A stretch of DNA of 64,000 nucleotides from Archegozetes longisetosus (Eukaryota; Arthropoda; Arachnida; Sarcoptiformes; Trhypochthoniidae): the NCBI GenBank assembly GCA_018873245.2, contig JAEMBT020000002.1, positions 11,072,001 to 11,136,000 of the forward strand, read 5' to 3'. Under the pieces are notes generated by a model. That model ran no database searches and was not told the origin of the DNA. It saw only the letters and a list, made by a program, of their open reading frames with translations. Positions within the stretch are counted from its first letter, which is position 1; the number at the start of each line of letters is the position of its first letter. This document shows, in pieces, positions 52,130 through 62,659 of the stretch. The translations under genes and the position numbers were made by a program.

Positions 52130-55100
52130 TTAAGAACGACTTGTTAAATAAGTTTGAATAGAAGCAGTATCTCTTGCTAGCCATTCAGCGTTTAATCGCA
52201 CAGTTTCCAATGCCTGCTGAACTGTTCTCTCAGTTCCTGGAAATTGGTTCTGAGCGAAGAATGCTTCCACTTCTTGTGCCTTTTCCTCAGTAGCAAAATT
52301 TTCGGAGACGTACTATTAATAGAGTTTAGTGGTTTAAAATTAGTTAGATAAGATAGAATCTAAAACAAACCTTGACCAATCGCGACACTAAGAATCCGCC
52401 CTCGTATCTTCGTTTCAATTCATCCTTGTTTTGCTTGAAGAACTCCCAGGCCAGGTCTCTGCCAGACTTTGTTACCGCCACCGAGATGATTACAAATACT
52501 GTGTCCTGATTTCGGACCTCTTTCTGTTGATTTAGTAAAACCAATCAATCATTAATAAAAGGCGAAAAGATTTGTTGAGAACAGAGACTTACCGACATCG
52601 AGAAGTCTAAAACTTTTGCGATTCTATTCGGATCCTTAACGCAACCCAAAGCTCGCGCAACTCGATCCTTCTCTTCGTGCAAATCTGCCTCACGATAAAT
52701 CTATTGGTTTAAAAATGGAAAAACAAAATTAGAGAGTTGAAATTCGGGTTAAAACTGACACAGTTTTACTTTAAATAAAGCATCAAAGGTTTTGTCGTCG
52801 CAATCGATGGCAACTGCACGATAGACAGAGGCGCGTAAATCAGCGGGAATTACGTAAGTGCCATTTGAATGAGCCTCAAATAGATTCTTGGCCTGTGAAA
52901 TGACAGCTTGGTCCTCAAAAGTGGCCAAACGATTGATGACCAAACTTCTTAGCAAAGTGTCCAAATGACTTTCACCCTTTATTGGTTCCCACCCTAATCG
53001 AGAATAAATCTTAGAGAACAGTTGACGTCCGTATGCATGAAATAGTGGCTGTAGCTCTGTGTGCGATAACAATATATTGAGTTTTCCGAGACATGCGTTT
53101 ATAGAGTTCCAAACAGTATAATTATCTTCATTAGAAAAGGCGTCCATTAATTTCAGTATATCGACAGTCGATGATCTTCCGGACTGGACCATTGCGAACA
53201 GATCATTTTGAAGACCCAAACGATCTAAAGGTGGAAGTGTTTTGTCTGAAACTGCCGGCAGCAAAAGGCTCAACATTTCTGAAGAGTATTGAACGCGATA
53301 AACGCCAACTGTGTTAGGGTTGAGCTTAACCCATTCATCACTTTTAACATTCGGGATCTCAAGTTCTAGTGTTTTGCCTTCCATCAATGCTTCGACAACT
53401 ACTTTTGATGGTGATGATGCAGTGCTAACTGAGATCGGAATCATCCAAAGTACTCCAGCTTCTGACACAGGAATTTTTCCATCAGCACAGAATTTTTCTT
53501 GAGTCAAAGTCAATATACGAGAATTGCCGTCATTACGAGATGTCACCTTTAATTGATTAAATCGAGTCACATTTAGATTTGAAAACTTAACATCATAAAC
53601 CTTGATATAGTTAAACACTTGAATACAGATAAACTTGTCTGTGTTGAACAGCTCTCTATCTTGGATCTTAAACGTGTTTTTCGGAACCTAATAGCATGAA
53701 TACTCCTATCTTGAACACGAGGCACAAATTGTGTGAGTTTTTGTTAAAGTTTAAATGTCTAAGTAATTTAAATAGGAAATATAAAACACATTTTGTTTAT
53801 CTGGACATAATCAATTTGTATTGAATATATTTTTGTAAAACAGTTTAAATCAAATAAACCAAAGGGAAAAATTCAGTGCACGATTTTGTTTAATTGAATA
53901 TATATAGTTTTATTATCTCTTGTTTGAATCTCTAACTTGAACACGATCTCTGATTTTGACCTATTCTCAACAACAGATTTAACCGTGGTATTCAATTAAT
54001 TAATAAGAATTATATTGACTACTCACTGAAATAACGGGAAATCCTTTCTGTTTGGTCCAGGTGCTCATCACAGCCCTGACTGGCTTACTACTAGCCTCTT
54101 GAAGGGAACTCCATAAATCTTCAGTTAATGTATTTTTATAGCTGTGTTGCGTTAAATACAAGTTCATTCCTTTGCGAAATAGCTATTTTATAAGATTATT
54201 TAAAAATTAATCAGAAATAAATATGCATTCAAATTTGATTTACTTCATCTCCAATGAATTTATGAAGCATTCGTATGACACTCGCGCCTTTATTATAGGA
54301 TATGTCATCAAATATTTCATCAATTTCTGATGGATGACCGACTGGCACTTCGATAGGATGAGAATTGTGGAGTGCGTCCAACTCTAACGCTTCAGTATAA
54401 ACGTCTGCAACGAATTGAGTCCAAATTTGATATTCATCAAATAAATAGTCAACACAAAGGTATTCGATAAACGACGCAAATCCTTCGTTCAGCCAAAGAT
54501 CTGAAATTTTAAATCAAACTTTCATCCAACTAAATCAATTAAGTCGCAAGAATTTTAGCCAAAGCTGTGAGTAATAAGAGTTGAATAGTTTAAATGAAAA
54601 AACTTACGCGTCCACCACTCCATCGTCACCAAATTACCGAACCATTGGTGAGCCAACTCATGGGCCACTACTAAAGCAATCCATTGTTTACGATTGGCAG
54701 AAGTATTTTGTGGATCGACTAACAAACAGGTCTCTCTATATGTAACTAAACCCCAGTTTTCCATAGCACCGGAAGAAAAATCTGCGATGGCTATCAAATC
54801 CATTTTGGGAAGTGGATATGCAATGTTGAAATAATCCTTATAATAGGGTAAGGCCTTGGAGGCCACTTCTAAAGCAAACAATCCTTGTTCCTTTTTGCCG
54901 ACCGGTGTATATACTCGAACAAGGACGCCATCACTTGATCTTTCCTCTACATAATCAAACTCTCCTACGATGCAGGCTACCAAATAAGTGGACATAACAG
55001 GTGTTGTCGCGAATTTCACTTCTTTCAAGTTTTCAGGGTCTTCTTTATCGTCAGATTCTGATGTGACATTCATATTTGAAAGCGCCACTCTATTTTTTGG

Positions 55101-55675
55101 CACAATTAAAGTAATATCAAAAGTTGCCTTCAGTGCCGGTTCGTCCCAACACGGAAACGCTCGCCGCGCGTCTGTCGGCTCAAACTGAGTCACCGCTGCA
55201 TACCGTTCTTCCTGGCCATCTGTACTTAAATATTTACTTCTGTAGAATCCTTTCATTTTATCATTGAGAGAACCCGTGAAATCGATATTCAGTTGTCCAC
55301 TTCCGACTGTTAAGGGTTCACCGAATTCAAAAGAAGCCGTTTCATCTTCCGCCAACATTTCTATTTTCTCTGCATTTATAGCTTGAATAAAGAACAAAAA
55401 CATCTTATTTCTCTTAGAAGTTGAAAATATTAGATTTTCAAAGTAAAAAATATAATACTTTTTCCGTTTTCGGATGTAAACGAAGCACTACTTATATCAA
55501 GTTCGTGTGCATTCAACAGAATTTGTTTTGTTTCTTCATTGACCTTCACATTGATTGATTCGGTTCCAGTAAAAGTGAGACTTTTCAGATTCGGCTTCAG
55601 ACGAATCGTATAATTGACTGGGATTACAGATGTTGGTAAACGTTTGAATTCTTTTCGTTGAGCTCCACCTCTCAT
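52130..55675 (-). CDS. NPEPPS: Puromycin-sensitive aminopeptidase (M1 metallopeptidase)
   Basis: Cytosolic zinc aminopeptidase that trims peptides from the N-terminus. Exons: 55675-55459, 55381-54608, 54500-54244, 54182-54027, 53546-52770, 52700-52593, 52523-52371 and 52312-52130. All phases agree, giving 874 residues, about the length of the human cytosolic form. The substrate-binding exopeptidase motif GAMEN and zinc motif HELAHQW (near residue 313) lie in exon 2, and the distal zinc Glu in LWLNEGFA starts exon 3. Other family blocks are KGFYRSKY, RRAFPCWDEPA, RLGLQNDLF and GGFLVSRLVK. The start chosen is MRGGAQRKEFKRLP. The frame stays open upstream for about 45 codons without ATG, so a spliced, possibly mitochondrial-type N-terminal extension cannot be excluded. 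Exon 5 has a second, in-frame acceptor 141 nt upstream. Confidence 0.93.
53547..54026 (-). other. NPEPPS intron 4 with optional in-frame exon extension
   Basis: 480-nt intron. Its last 141 nt (53687-53547) are open in frame for 47 codons and begin at an acceptor-like GCTATTAG. The proximal acceptor (TTAAAG at 53547) gives a length identical to human between FP and EKF, so it is taken as the main site. Confidence 0.55.
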
Positions 55676-57127
55676 GTTGTGATTATTAGTAGATATGAAA
55701 CGTGCCACAATAACTATTAAATTTTTATTTATACAAAAATTCTTATTTTGATAGTTCTTGAAACGATGGCTCTCTCGTGAAAAGAATCGAAATATTCTCA
55801 AACTTGCCGTATTTGCGAAGCTCTATTAAATATAAAATTAAACAAATGTTCATAGATTAATAAATCAGTTGTAATCTCATTTGAAAGAAAAATAACTTTT
55901 ATCAGCATTAGAAACAATGCCGATAAAACAAATAATGATATTTATGTCAATTCTCATTTCAATTTTAGGTCGTTATCAGGTATAAGGCTCCTAAAACCCG
56001 TTTCAATTGAGTCGTTGATGTTTTGGATAAAAATTTGAATAAAAAATGATTTAACAACTGACTGAAAATAAATCAGTTTTATAGAAAAGACTACAGGATA
56101 ACATATCGAGTCCCTGACTTAGTAATTAACAACTTTAGATAAATATATTATCATTTATTACTATATTTAATGCTAATTATACACGATCACTACTGAAAAT
56201 GTACAATATTTATTACAATAAATGTTTGATTCATCGGCTTCACATTGAATTGTTGTTTAATAACAATGTCAACATGTTTAAGTCAATCAAAACTATATTA
56301 AAGTTAACTAGAATTAAGACTGACCTCAAGCTAGTTAGTTAATAATTTAGATGAAAATCAGATTGAGTGAAACCGGGTTTCAAACAGTGACTAATTGATG
56401 AGTCGTCCGTTTGACTGAAACTCGCTTTTGTCGAAATAAACTTTTATTATTGATTTCAGTTCTCTCGATTTGACATTCAGTCTAAAGTGATCAACTTTCG
56501 TGTCTCTAGTGTTTACTTCACTTAATTTTGTTTAATAACCAATTTTGTCATCAATTTCTACACAATTTAAGGATCAAATGAAATCTAATTTAGACAAAAC
56601 AAAAGTCAGTCAAACGAATGAAACTTTAGATTTGAATAGGTTGACAATAAAACCCCAAACATGTGAAGATTTTTCCAGACTTTAGGGTAAAAATCGGTTG
56701 CTATCAGATCAACAATAGGTTTAACGCCTGCACCCCTTGCACTAGCACTAAATCAGGAAAATCTCCAAAATTAGTGATAAAGTATCTGCATTACATCTAC
56801 ACTTACAGTAAAATCCGTTTGTATTTACAAAAATAATTTAAAAAAGATATACAAGTAGAATTGCATGTATCGAAAATAGAGATAATAAAGAATTACAAAT
56901 TTTGTTAATTAAACAGTCCAATTGTTTTAAGTTAATTAATTGTATTGATTTGTTATGTGATGATGATTAAGAGACTTTACTGAAAACACGAAATGGTCTT
57001 TAAATAGCGTTTTACTCGCAGTTATGTCAAATCGAAATATGAATCATTTAATTGTTTTGATAAAATGAATATCAATCTAAATAATGATTTTACTGTATAT
57101 TTCGAAGATAACTGAGTGAAGAGATCG
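55676..57127. other. NPEPPS-DNTTIP1 divergent intergenic region
   Basis: 1.45 kb holding both promoters. The first 130 nt may be an extended NPEPPS coding exon. No clear TATA or other element can be assigned. Confidence 0.45.
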
Positions 57128-58729
57128 ATGTCTGGACCGATTCCAGAGATTAGAATATATTCTCCGACAGAAAGCATAGAAAGAGATAATAGCGTTGAGA
57201 AGAACAGGTCTGGTTTTGGTTTAAATCTAAATACTGACCACAATATGAACGACTCATGTGGTACGAAGAGATCACAGCTAAATCCCAATCACATGGAAAA
57301 CAGTGGGTTCAAAAATAATATCAAAGATAAAGGTATTGATGACAACAATAGTAGTGATAATACGAAGAGAAAAATCTCTTGGGATAACACATTCCATATG
57401 CGAAACATGAATTTAATGAATTTTCCGACAAATTCTGGTACATATCGGGCAACATATCGGTCACAAACTGTATCACTTCATAGGGCGAGAATGGGCGGAA
57501 CAACAAGCACTGCAAAATCACTGAATATATTGCGGCAGACACTTCAGCACACCATCAACAAAGAGATCAATGAAGTGATTCAAAAATATTTGGACAAATT
57601 TTTTCGCCCAGCAATTGATAACATACGGAATAATAATGGCGTGAATTCGGTGTCTGAACAACATATTCAAGTGGTTTGCAGACAAATACTAGAAGAGGCC
57701 AAAAAGATGTATTTCGCGGGAGTTTTCACGCGATCTAATAGTCCAATAACTGCTGCTTTTGCTGGTAGTAATTTAGCTGAAAATCTATCGGATAACGAAA
57801 ACAATAATCCTGCCTCTGACTCGAGGATTCCGCGTAATAAACGTAACAAGGATTCTGATAGTGATTCAGAGGCCAGCTCTCTCAACACTCTTAAGCCAAT
57901 CGCCTCTCGAAAGAAATTAACGACTCATAAGTATTCTTCAAATGCCAACACAAGCGGTAATGCGTCAGAACGTTCGACTCCAGTCAAGTTTCACACTTCA
58001 GCGAAAGTCAGTCAGTCGGAAGCCATGAAACGCGTGAAACGTGATGGTCGTAAATGGGATCCGACTAGACTCTCGACACAAACTAAGTTCGTGTTGGGCT
58101 CGAGAGCTAATAAAGCGCTTGGATTTGGAACCACTAGAGGAAGGCTCTATACTAAACACGCCGACCTTTTCAGGTATATTGGCGATCAAGAAGATAAGCA
58201 ATGGCTTCATGACAATCACCTGATGCCTCCGGCGGGCGGAAGGGCTTACCTACTTATCAAAGAAGACATCCTCGATCTGATTGAATCAGATGAGTACAAA
58301 AACGCTCCTGGAGTTAATGCTGCTGACATGGGAGAAGGTTTTACTGTACCTGAAAGTATGATCATTAAAATGGCAACTGTTATGCAAAACATGCGTAACA
58401 GTGATATGTCCAGAAAAAAGATTGAAAGCAAATCGCGAACTCTTCCCTTGCCATCGGCTACATTGCAATCAATCACTGATAATTTAAGTGTCAACCAACC
58501 AGTTGACAATAGCAACGATCCCTCAATAGAGACGAATAGACCAGAAAGTGGCGCAGTTTCACCAGCAGATGATTTGGAAATATTGAGTACAGCAGAGATG
58601 CCATCAGCAGATCCGTCACCGTTTAGTATCGGCGCCTCATGTTTCGAAAGTGATGTGAGCCCCAACGAAAACCAAGAAATATCCCCGATTCCATCAGACA
58701 TCAGTACGAATACAATGAATGACATTTAA
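57128..58729 (+). CDS. DNTTIP1: DNTTIP1 (TdIF1), MiDAC scaffold subunit, intronless
   Basis: Dimeric scaffold of the mitotic histone deacetylase complex with HDAC1/2 and an ELM-SANT protein; also binds DNA. Single exon of 533 residues, much longer than human (329). ATG at 57128, preceded by an in-frame stop 12 nt upstream. Residues about 125-195 (AKSLNILRQTLQHTINKEI to LEEAKKMYF) match the N-terminal dimerisation domain. Residues about 300-420 match the C-terminal SKI/SNO-like DNA-binding domain (GRKWDPTRL, TKFVLGSRANKALGFG, TRGRLYTKHADLFRY, AYLLIKEDILDLIESDEY). The extra length is a Ser/Asn-rich N-terminus, a linker (about 200-295) and a 110-residue acidic C-terminal tail, all probably disordered. 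Lack of introns in the whole frame is unusual beside its neighbours. Confidence 0.9.
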   Translation: MSGPIPEIRIYSPTESIERDNSVEKNRSGFGLNLNTDHNMNDSCGTKRSQLNPNHMENSGFKNNIKDKGIDDNNSSDNTKRKISWDNTFHMRNMNLMNFPTNSGTYRATYRSQTVSLHRARMGGTTSTAKSLNILRQTLQHTINKEINEVIQKYLDKFFRPAIDNIRNNNGVNSVSEQHIQVVCRQILEEAKKMYFAGVFTRSNSPITAAFAGSNLAENLSDNENNNPASDSRIPRNKRNKDSDSDSEASSLNTLKPIASRKKLTTHKYSSNANTSGNASERSTPVKFHTSAKVSQSEAMKRVKRDGRKWDPTRLSTQTKFVLGSRANKALGFGTTRGRLYTKHADLFRYIGDQEDKQWLHDNHLMPPAGGRAYLLIKEDILDLIESDEYKNAPGVNAADMGEGFTVPESMIIKMATVMQNMRNSDMSRKKIESKSRTLPLPSATLQSITDNLSVNQPVDNSNDPSIETNRPESGAVSPADDLEILSTAEMPSADPSPFSIGASCFESDVSPNENQEISPIPSDISTNTMNDI

Positions 58730-59213
58730 ATGAAAACTGTTGTAGTAAACAACTAATAATGTACGGTATATTGTCACTACCGATTATTATATATTCAGAA
58801 CAAAATAGTTCGATTATATTCAGTATTCATTTCATCTTTCGGTTATCAGAGCGATTTTCAGTTTTTCAATCCATCTAATCGTTTAATTAACTTGGAGTAA
58901 GTTTGAAATTTGTAATCAACATAAAAATTCTACATTCAGTTGTTTAATTATAAAATATTTTTTTATGAAGTGTGTTATAAGTTATAACATAATTAACTGT
59001 AAAATTCAATAAATATTGAAGTTAACTTATTTTAATTATGGGTTGAGATCAATCATTCAAATACGCATTTCATATCAAAATTATATCTGTTTTCTTTATA
59101 AATATACCAATTATTTTTTATCTTTCAAACAAACACATTTAACAATCAAATATCGATTGAGATCATAATAAATTTTAGCTTAAATGTTATAAATAATAAA
59201 CCGATAAAATCTA
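58730..59213. other. DNTTIP1-ANKIB1 convergent intergenic region
   Basis: 484 nt of two 3' flanks, very AT-rich, with the DNTTIP1 poly(A) signal at 59008. No poly(A) tract or flanking direct repeats obvious by eye. Confidence 0.5.
59008..59013 (+). terminator. Poly(A) signal AATAAA, probably DNTTIP1
   Basis: AATAAA 279 nt past the DNTTIP1 stop codon, same strand. Confidence 0.4.
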
Positions 59214-62200
59214 TCAAACAGAAGAAAATAACTTTTTTTCTACTTTCAAGTCATTAGGTACTGGATTGATATTCTTTTCGTCTATCATTTCATTAAGTGA
59301 GCCTTTTAAGAAAAACATAATGGCTGTCTTAGCCGATGGTTCTATCAAATTTGTATCGGATTTCATATTTTTTACAAAAGATTCGAACACAGTTTCATTT
59401 GCTTCTGAACTTTCATTTAGCTCTTCATTCATTTGATCGAAACCTAAAGTTTGGGATGAATTGAGTTTTTCTTTGCCTTCTTTTTCTTTTTCTTCTTCTT
59501 TTCCTTGTTCTATCTCTTCTAGTTCTATATGTTGCTCTACACCTTCTTGTTCTGCATCTTTCTCGAGCTTTGTCAGCCTTGACATTTCAATGGCAAGTAA
59601 TAAATCCATCGAAGAATCATACTCATAATGTATGGAATCATAATCTTCTTGACTTTTATCTGCTGAAGTCAGATATTTACATTTAAGAGAACAAAAGTCA
59701 TGAGTTTCCCCTGTTCTCAGATTCTTTGCTTTAGGTTTAATGCACTGAGGATTTTGACAAACTTCTAAATTATTGTCAGCTATTTTTGTTATGGTTTGTG
59801 CCGATTGGCCTTTATTTCGGTTGTAATTATGATAGTCTTGATCGCAATCGTCGGGCCAATCATAAATAGCTAACAGATTAGTGTGTCTGCCATCCCTGTC
59901 CTGAATCCATGAATTGTTAACATCGAAATCTTTTAATGACGAAATTATTGCCATATTTATTGAACAGCTATCACTTTCATCGCATGAATTGTAAAGATTT
60001 TCATTAGAATCGAGTCCAAGAACACTAGGCAAACAATGACGTCTGTGATGTCTCTTCGAACCAGGAGGAGTTTCGGGAGGAATCAATCCTTTGGAAACTG
60101 CTGTCAAGAATTCTAATCTTCTACTCTTGACTTTTTTAGTTAATTCAATTATATTGAGACGTGAAGCTCTCAGATAATCAAATGAAATAATATCCGAGAG
60201 GCGATTACTGCTGAGGTTGAGATCATTTTCCATGTATTCGAAAATTGTTTTATTATATCCGTGATCTTCTAAATAGTAGCCATAAACTGCAGATCCACAG
60301 AGTATTCGTCGCGCGCGAATCAACTCTAAGGCAGCAGAATATAAGAAATCATCGTCTTCTATGACAAGATTGGCAGAACTATTTTTAGTAATTTGCTGGG
60401 AGTAGCTCAAGAGATGATTTTGTTTTTGCTTTGAATTTTCTATTAGAGACAATTGAGCTTGATGCGATAAATCATTCAATTTGTACTTAGTGTAGTGGAA
60501 AACAAACTTTTTAAGTTCTTTCATTTCGCAGTTCTGTGCTTCGGCTACTTTCTTCATAAGATTAGCATTTTGTTCAGCTTTTTGCGCAGCTTCTGATCGA
60601 TTACACCGAAAATATCCTCCTGTGGCTGAATTGTGTTTCTTCCAGGCTTCTAAACAAATCCAACAAAAATCATATTTACATTTGCTGCAACGCAAATGAT
60701 TACATCCTTCAGACTTTTGGATATGTGTCTTACAACGAGGGCACTGTTTTGCGTTTCTAACTAACCACAAACTATTAGCCGCGTCTTCGCTTTTCGAATA
60801 GGTCTGTTTGAGTTCTTCAGCTTTGACATCACTTATTTTGATCATCCAGTCCTCCCAAAGTTTACAATGACAGGGAGCATGTGCCTCACGCTTACACTCC
60901 CAACAAAAGTAATGGCCTGAACCACAATCAACCGAATGACTGATTGGCGGCAATGGCGGCATATTTGCAAATATGTACGATTGTTCGCTAAGTAAAGAAG
61001 ATTCTGATTCAGGCAAATAAACAGCTTTATTACAACCCGGATATGGGCACCACTTAATATTAGGATTACTCTCAATGAAGGCTTCGATATCGTATTGAAC
61101 GAAACGATGAGCTAATTCGGGTGAAACTACTTTCTCAATAACTTGCATTGTAACCAAATATGAACAGTCGAATGCCGGACATGTTATAGCATTAGTTTCT
61201 CCGCTTTCAATTTTAAGTCCGATATATGTTTTCCAACACTTGATACAAAACTTGTGGCCACACTGGGCATCAAGTGATTCACTTTTATCTATTCCTAGTG
61301 AACAAATCTCGCATAATGGCAACAAATCTTCAACTGGCTGTTCGTCGTCAACGACAGCAGAACTGATAGACTCTGCATTTTGTTGAATATCACAGACTTG
61401 ATTTTTAGGGGAGTTGTCAGGAGTGATATGTGCTGGAATGACGAGACCTGCTTTTGCGTAACAGCTGCTCGAATCATCGTACCACGAATCTATCAGAGCC
61501 TCTTGAGACCATTCAAACGATCTAAGAAGTGCTTCCGCAGACGAAAGTGAAACATTCAATATGTTTGATGTCTCGATGAGTAGCTGATTCTTTGCCTCTT
61601 GCAAGTCTTGTTCCTTTAATCCAGAATATTCTTCTCTTATAAAGTATTCGGAATTGTCTGAAGTGATAGCATTAGGTTGGTCTAAGAAGACCATTTTGAA
61701 TTCAAGATAGCGTACAATTTCAAAGTGATTGAATTTGGCTGCCAGATCGCAAGCTGTATCTCCAGACTCGTTCTCAATGAAAAGTTCACAGCTATGGTCG
61801 ACTAGTATTTGGACACATTTTAGAAGTCCGTTAGAGGCCGCGTAATGCAATGCTGTGTTTCCGCTGCGATCCAAAGCATTTATGTCAATACTTTCGACAA
61901 CTGTTTTGGTTTGATTGGTTTGACAAACTTTATTCCATTCTAGAATCAAAGCCAAACATCTAGTTCTTCGCTCTTTAGTGTCAAAAGTTGAATTAGTGTC
62001 GTAATTGGTGTGATTCGGTCTATTGGTATCAGTTCTATGAATAGGTATCTGACAAACTAAATGCAGTGCATTTTGATGCAAGACATTGGTCTTGTTTGGA
62101 TTTCCGTTGCACTCAAAAAGAAGTATTCTTAAAAGCGGTTTCATTGCAAACTTCGCAGCCAAATGAAGCGCAGATTCATACAAATCTGTTATGGACTCAT

Positions 62201-62309
62201 TTGCATCGAAACTCTTGAGAAGCTCGGTGTGTTTTTCAATTATTTGAAGTGATGCGTATTCATCACCGTTCTCTAAATATTTGCGTAATTTAGCGTTAGT
62301 TCCACCCAT
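59214..62309 (-). CDS. ANKIB1: ANKIB1, ankyrin/IBR RBR-type E3 ubiquitin ligase, intronless
   Basis: RING-between-RING ubiquitin ligase of the Ariadne group. Single exon, 1031 residues (human 1089). MGGTNAK start, like human MGNTTTK, a candidate N-myristoylation site. Ankyrin repeats at about 43-85 and 146-200 (NTALHYAASNGLLKCVQILV). RING1 starts near residue 333 (CEICSLGIDKSES, CGHKFCIKCW). IBR at about 400-485 (IKWCPYPGCNKAV, GHYFCWECKREAHAPC). RING2 near 523-555 (CPRCKTHIQKSEGCNHLRC), where the Cys of GCNH is the expected thioester cysteine and is present. Then the FCWICLEAWKKH Ariadne-type continuation and helical domain. A ubiquitin-interacting motif (MDLLLAIEMSRL) is near 900. The tail has a Glu/Lys-rich run (GKEEEKEKEGKEK). 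All zinc ligands that I can check look intact, so it appears functional despite lacking introns. Confidence 0.95.
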   Translation of the reverse strand: MGGTNAKLRKYLENGDEYASLQIIEKHTELLKSFDANESITDLYESALHLAAKFAMKPLLRILLFECNGNPNKTNVLHQNALHLVCQIPIHRTDTNRPNHTNYDTNSTFDTKERRTRCLALILEWNKVCQTNQTKTVVESIDINALDRSGNTALHYAASNGLLKCVQILVDHSCELFIENESGDTACDLAAKFNHFEIVRYLEFKMVFLDQPNAITSDNSEYFIREEYSGLKEQDLQEAKNQLLIETSNILNVSLSSAEALLRSFEWSQEALIDSWYDDSSSCYAKAGLVIPAHITPDNSPKNQVCDIQQNAESISSAVVDDEQPVEDLLPLCEICSLGIDKSESLDAQCGHKFCIKCWKTYIGLKIESGETNAITCPAFDCSYLVTMQVIEKVVSPELAHRFVQYDIEAFIESNPNIKWCPYPGCNKAVYLPESESSLLSEQSYIFANMPPLPPISHSVDCGSGHYFCWECKREAHAPCHCKLWEDWMIKISDVKAEELKQTYSKSEDAANSLWLVRNAKQCPRCKTHIQKSEGCNHLRCSKCKYDFCWICLEAWKKHNSATGGYFRCNRSEAAQKAEQNANLMKKVAEAQNCEMKELKKFVFHYTKYKLNDLSHQAQLSLIENSKQKQNHLLSYSQQITKNSSANLVIEDDDFLYSAALELIRARRILCGSAVYGYYLEDHGYNKTIFEYMENDLNLSSNRLSDIISFDYLRASRLNIIELTKKVKSRRLEFLTAVSKGLIPPETPPGSKRHHRRHCLPSVLGLDSNENLYNSCDESDSCSINMAIISSLKDFDVNNSWIQDRDGRHTNLLAIYDWPDDCDQDYHNYNRNKGQSAQTITKIADNNLEVCQNPQCIKPKAKNLRTGETHDFCSLKCKYLTSADKSQEDYDSIHYEYDSSMDLLLAIEMSRLTKLEKDAEQEGVEQHIELEEIEQGKEEEKEKEGKEKLNSSQTLGFDQMNEELNESSEANETVFESFVKNMKSDTNLIEPSAKTAIMFFLKGSLNEMIDEKNINPVPNDLKVEKKLFSSV

Positions 62310-62482
62310 TGTTTCGTCAGTTTCAAACTTAAGGTTCAGTAAATTTGAGCCATTAGAACATTACTTGATTTGTGATTCAAACAGATTATTGATTGACTTT
62401 TGCTTTCACTCAAATCTCAGTAATCGAAGCAAATTTGATTCAATTTGTACCATAAATCAAAGCATTAGACGTTATAAACATT

Positions 62483-62659
62483 ATGGTTTTGTCGTTTGCG
62501 AGCATCACTAAAGCATCTCTCGATTACATCCTAACAACAATGGATGCAATCGAAAAACTGCTCAGAACAAGGACACAAAAGGGCACAAACGAGTCGAGAG
62601 ACTCAACCTCTCAATACAAAGATATTGCGCCCAAAGTCTTATCGACTAAGAAAAAATGA
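62483..62659 (+). CDS. Putative 58-residue small protein, unrecognised
   Basis: ATG-started frame, divergent from ANKIB1 by 173 nt. N-terminal mixed helix (MVLSFASITKASLDYILTTM) followed by a basic, polar, lysine-rich tail ending KVLSTKKK. A second in-frame ATG lies at 62540. The region is noticeably less AT-rich than its surroundings, which supports coding. I recognise no family. It could also be a conserved 5' UTR or promoter element of ANKIB1. Confidence 0.3.
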   Translation: MVLSFASITKASLDYILTTMDAIEKLLRTRTQKGTNESRDSTSQYKDIAPKVLSTKKK

